From: CAZTVF01 sp964616985
GTDB lineage: Bacteria; Planctomycetota; Phycisphaerae; SM23-33
Assembly (NCBI GenBank): GCA_964616985.1
Contig: CAZTVF010000192.1
Location: forward strand, 1 to 5,949
Length of the DNA: 5,949 nucleotides
Direction of reading: 5' to 3'
Translations under genes and position numbers: made by a program
The notes under the pieces: model-generated
Told to the model about the DNA's origin: nothing
The model's database searches: none
Seen by the model: the letters and a program-made list of their open reading frames with translations, nothing else
Part shown: positions 4,392 through 5,949 of the stretch, in pieces
Layout: each line of letters starts with the position of its first letter
Position numbering within the stretch: the first letter of the stretch is position 1

Positions 4392-5949
4392 ATGAGCGAC
4401 ATCAAGACAGTCAGCTTCACCCTCGACGGCAAGCAGGTCTCCGTGCCGGCGGGCACGACCATCATGGAGGCGGCCGACGCCTATGGCGTGCAGATCCCGC
4501 GCCTGTGCTATCACCCGGATCTGAGCCTCATGGGCTCCTGCCGCGTCTGCATCGTCGACGTCAAGGACATGGGCTACTACATGGCCGCCTGCTCGTCCCA
4601 GGTGTGGGAGGGCATGGTCGTGCAGACCAACTCGCCCGAGATCCGCCAGGCCCGCCGCGACATCGTCGAACTGCTCCTGGACAACCATCCCAAGGACTGC
4701 CAGACCTGCGAGCGCGACGGCCGCTGCGAACTGCAGAACATGGCCTACACGCTGGGCGTCCGCGAGCGACTCTTCGAAGGCGAGCGCAAGCAGCACCCGA
4801 TGGAGACCTCCAGCCGCTCGGTCATCCGCGATTCGAACAAGTGCATCCTGTGCGGCCGCTGCACCCGCGTGTGCGCCGAGGTGCAGGGCGTGTTCAACCT
4901 CAGCCAGCAGGGCCGCGGCTTCGAGACCGTCGTCACGCCCGCGCATGGCGCGAACATGGACGACTCGGTCTGCATTCAGTGCGGCCAGTGCATCAACGTG
5001 TGCCCCGTCGCCGCGTTCCTGGAGAAGAGCACCACCAACGACGTATGGGCGGCCCTGTCGGACCCCACCAAGCACGTTGTGGTGCAGACGGCCCCGTCGA
5101 TCCGCGCCGCCATCGGCGAAGGTTTCGGCCTGCCGCCCGGCACGCCCTCAACCGACAAGATGGTCGCAGCCCTGCGGTACCTGGGCTTCAAGGCCGTCTT
5201 CGACACCGACTTCGGCGCCGACCTGACGATCATGGAAGAATCCAACGAGTTCATCGCCCGCCTGCAGGGCAAGGGGCCGCTGCCGATGTTCACCAGCTGC
5301 AGCCCCGGCTGGATGAACTTCATGGAGAAATTCTACCCGCAGCTGATCCCCAACGTCTCCACCTGCCGCTCGCCGATGATGATGGTCTCGGTGCTCAGCA
5401 AGACGTACTACGCCCAGAAGCTGGGCATCGATCCCAAGGACGTCTACATGGTCGCCGTCATGCCGTGCGTGGCCAAGAAGTTCGAGGCCCACCGCAGCGA
5501 GCACTACATGGCCCCGGGCGTGCCCTGGACCGACGCGGTGCTCACGACGCGCGAGATCATCTGGATGATCAAGTCCTGGGGCGTGGACTACAACGCGCAG
5601 GGCGGCCTGGGCGACCCGCGGTCGAAGTTCGATTCGCCCCTGGGCGAAGCGACCGGCGCGGGCGACATCTTCGGCACCACCGGCGGCGTCATGGAAGCCA
5701 CCCTGCGCACCGCGGCCGAGAAGCTCACCGGCAAGCCCGCCGGCAAGCTCGAATTCACCGAGGTCCGCGCCGTCGGCGGCCTGCGCGAGGCCACTATCGA
5801 CATCGGCGGCACGAAGGTCAACGTCGCCGTGGCCAACGGTCTGGGCAACGCCAAGATCCTGCTGGATCAGATCAGCCGCGGCGAGAAGCAGTTCCACATC
5901 GTCGAGATCATGGCCTGCCCCGGCGGCTGCATCGGCGGCGGCGGGCAGC
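4392..5949 (+). CDS. hydA: [FeFe]-hydrogenase catalytic subunit HydA (HndD type), 3' end beyond window
   Basis: The subunit interconverts protons and H2 at the H-cluster, using electrons relayed from HydB. 519 codons are visible with no stop, and the C-terminal part lies beyond the edge. In order: a plant-type [2Fe-2S] domain (C39, C50, C53, C67), a His-ligated [4Fe-4S] site (H99, C103, C106, C112), and two ferredoxin [4Fe-4S] sites (C151/C154/C157/C161 and C194/C197/C200/C204). The H-cluster domain follows, with L1 TSCSPGW (301-307), L2 MPCVAKKFE (357-365) and L3 EIMACPGGCIGGGG (505-518). Residues matching the Clostridium CpI proton path (E279, E282, C299, S319) are present as E283, E286, C303 and S323. 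The second Cys of TSCCPxW is S304. No signal peptide is seen, so the enzyme is cytoplasmic. It is very likely co-transcribed with hydB. The missing end may hold a further Fe-S domain, as in some bifurcating HydA proteins. Confidence 0.95.
   Translation, partial: MSDIKTVSFTLDGKQVSVPAGTTIMEAADAYGVQIPRLCYHPDLSLMGSCRVCIVDVKDMGYYMAACSSQVWEGMVVQTNSPEIRQARRDIVELLLDNHPKDCQTCERDGRCELQNMAYTLGVRERLFEGERKQHPMETSSRSVIRDSNKCILCGRCTRVCAEVQGVFNLSQQGRGFETVVTPAHGANMDDSVCIQCGQCINVCPVAAFLEKSTTNDVWAALSDPTKHVVVQTAPSIRAAIGEGFGLPPGTPSTDKMVAALRYLGFKAVFDTDFGADLTIMEESNEFIARLQGKGPLPMFTSCSPGWMNFMEKFYPQLIPNVSTCRSPMMMVSVLSKTYYAQKLGIDPKDVYMVAVMPCVAKKFEAHRSEHYMAPGVPWTDAVLTTREIIWMIKSWGVDYNAQGGLGDPRSKFDSPLGEATGAGDIFGTTGGVMEATLRTAAEKLTGKPAGKLEFTEVRAVGGLREATIDIGGTKVNVAVANGLGNAKILLDQISRGEKQFHIVEIMACPGGCIGGGGQ

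Noticed and set aside
1..5949. CRISPR arrays, tRNA or rRNA genes
   Set aside because: I found no regularly spaced repeats and no tRNA- or rRNA-like sequence on either strand.

Overview
The window is GC-rich bacterial DNA with one plus-strand gene direction throughout: a decayed transposase end, a stand-alone response regulator, an AnmK-like kinase, and the start of an [FeFe]-hydrogenase operon (hydB-hydA, with hydA cut off by the window edge). The hydrogenase points to an anaerobic, fermentative or syntrophic lifestyle. High GC, an AnmK-like gene and an AT-richer GGATTTCG-type spacer suggest a Planctomycetota-like genome, but this taxonomic guess is weak and rests on no marker gene.

Layout. 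1-~103: probable frameshifted remnant of a DDE transposase (IS1380-like, low confidence), overlapping a good sigma70-type promoter (63-91). 149-568: single-domain Rcp1/CheY-like response regulator with no partner kinase in view. 569-749: non-coding, with an AT-richer segment bounded by imperfect inverted repeats (565-576 / 665-680). 750/756-1901: AnmK-family protein whose nucleotide-binding motifs look intact but whose sugar-binding and catalytic motifs are substituted; it is probably leaderless. 1902-2112: intergenic region with two TATCAT -10-like boxes and the hydB Shine-Dalgarno. 2113-4293: HydB/HndC-type NADH:FMN subunit with two tandem thioredoxin-like ferredoxin domains at the N-terminus, the first HndB-like. 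4294-4391: a spacer dominated by a perfect 15-bp inverted repeat ending next to the hydA ribosome binding site. 4392-5949: HydA/HndD-type [FeFe]-hydrogenase catalytic subunit, 519 codons visible, open at the right edge.

How the genes work together. HydB and HydA have the cofactor sites expected for an NAD(P)H-linked, possibly electron-bifurcating, hydrogenase: FMN/NADH site and several Fe-S clusters in HydB, and a [2Fe-2S] + [4Fe-4S] relay leading to an H-cluster in HydA. The usual NuoE-like partner (HydC/HndA) is not upstream. It may lie downstream of the window, or the extra HydB N-terminal domains may do part of its job. The response regulator and AnmK-like gene have their own promoter-like signals and show no obvious functional link to the hydrogenase.
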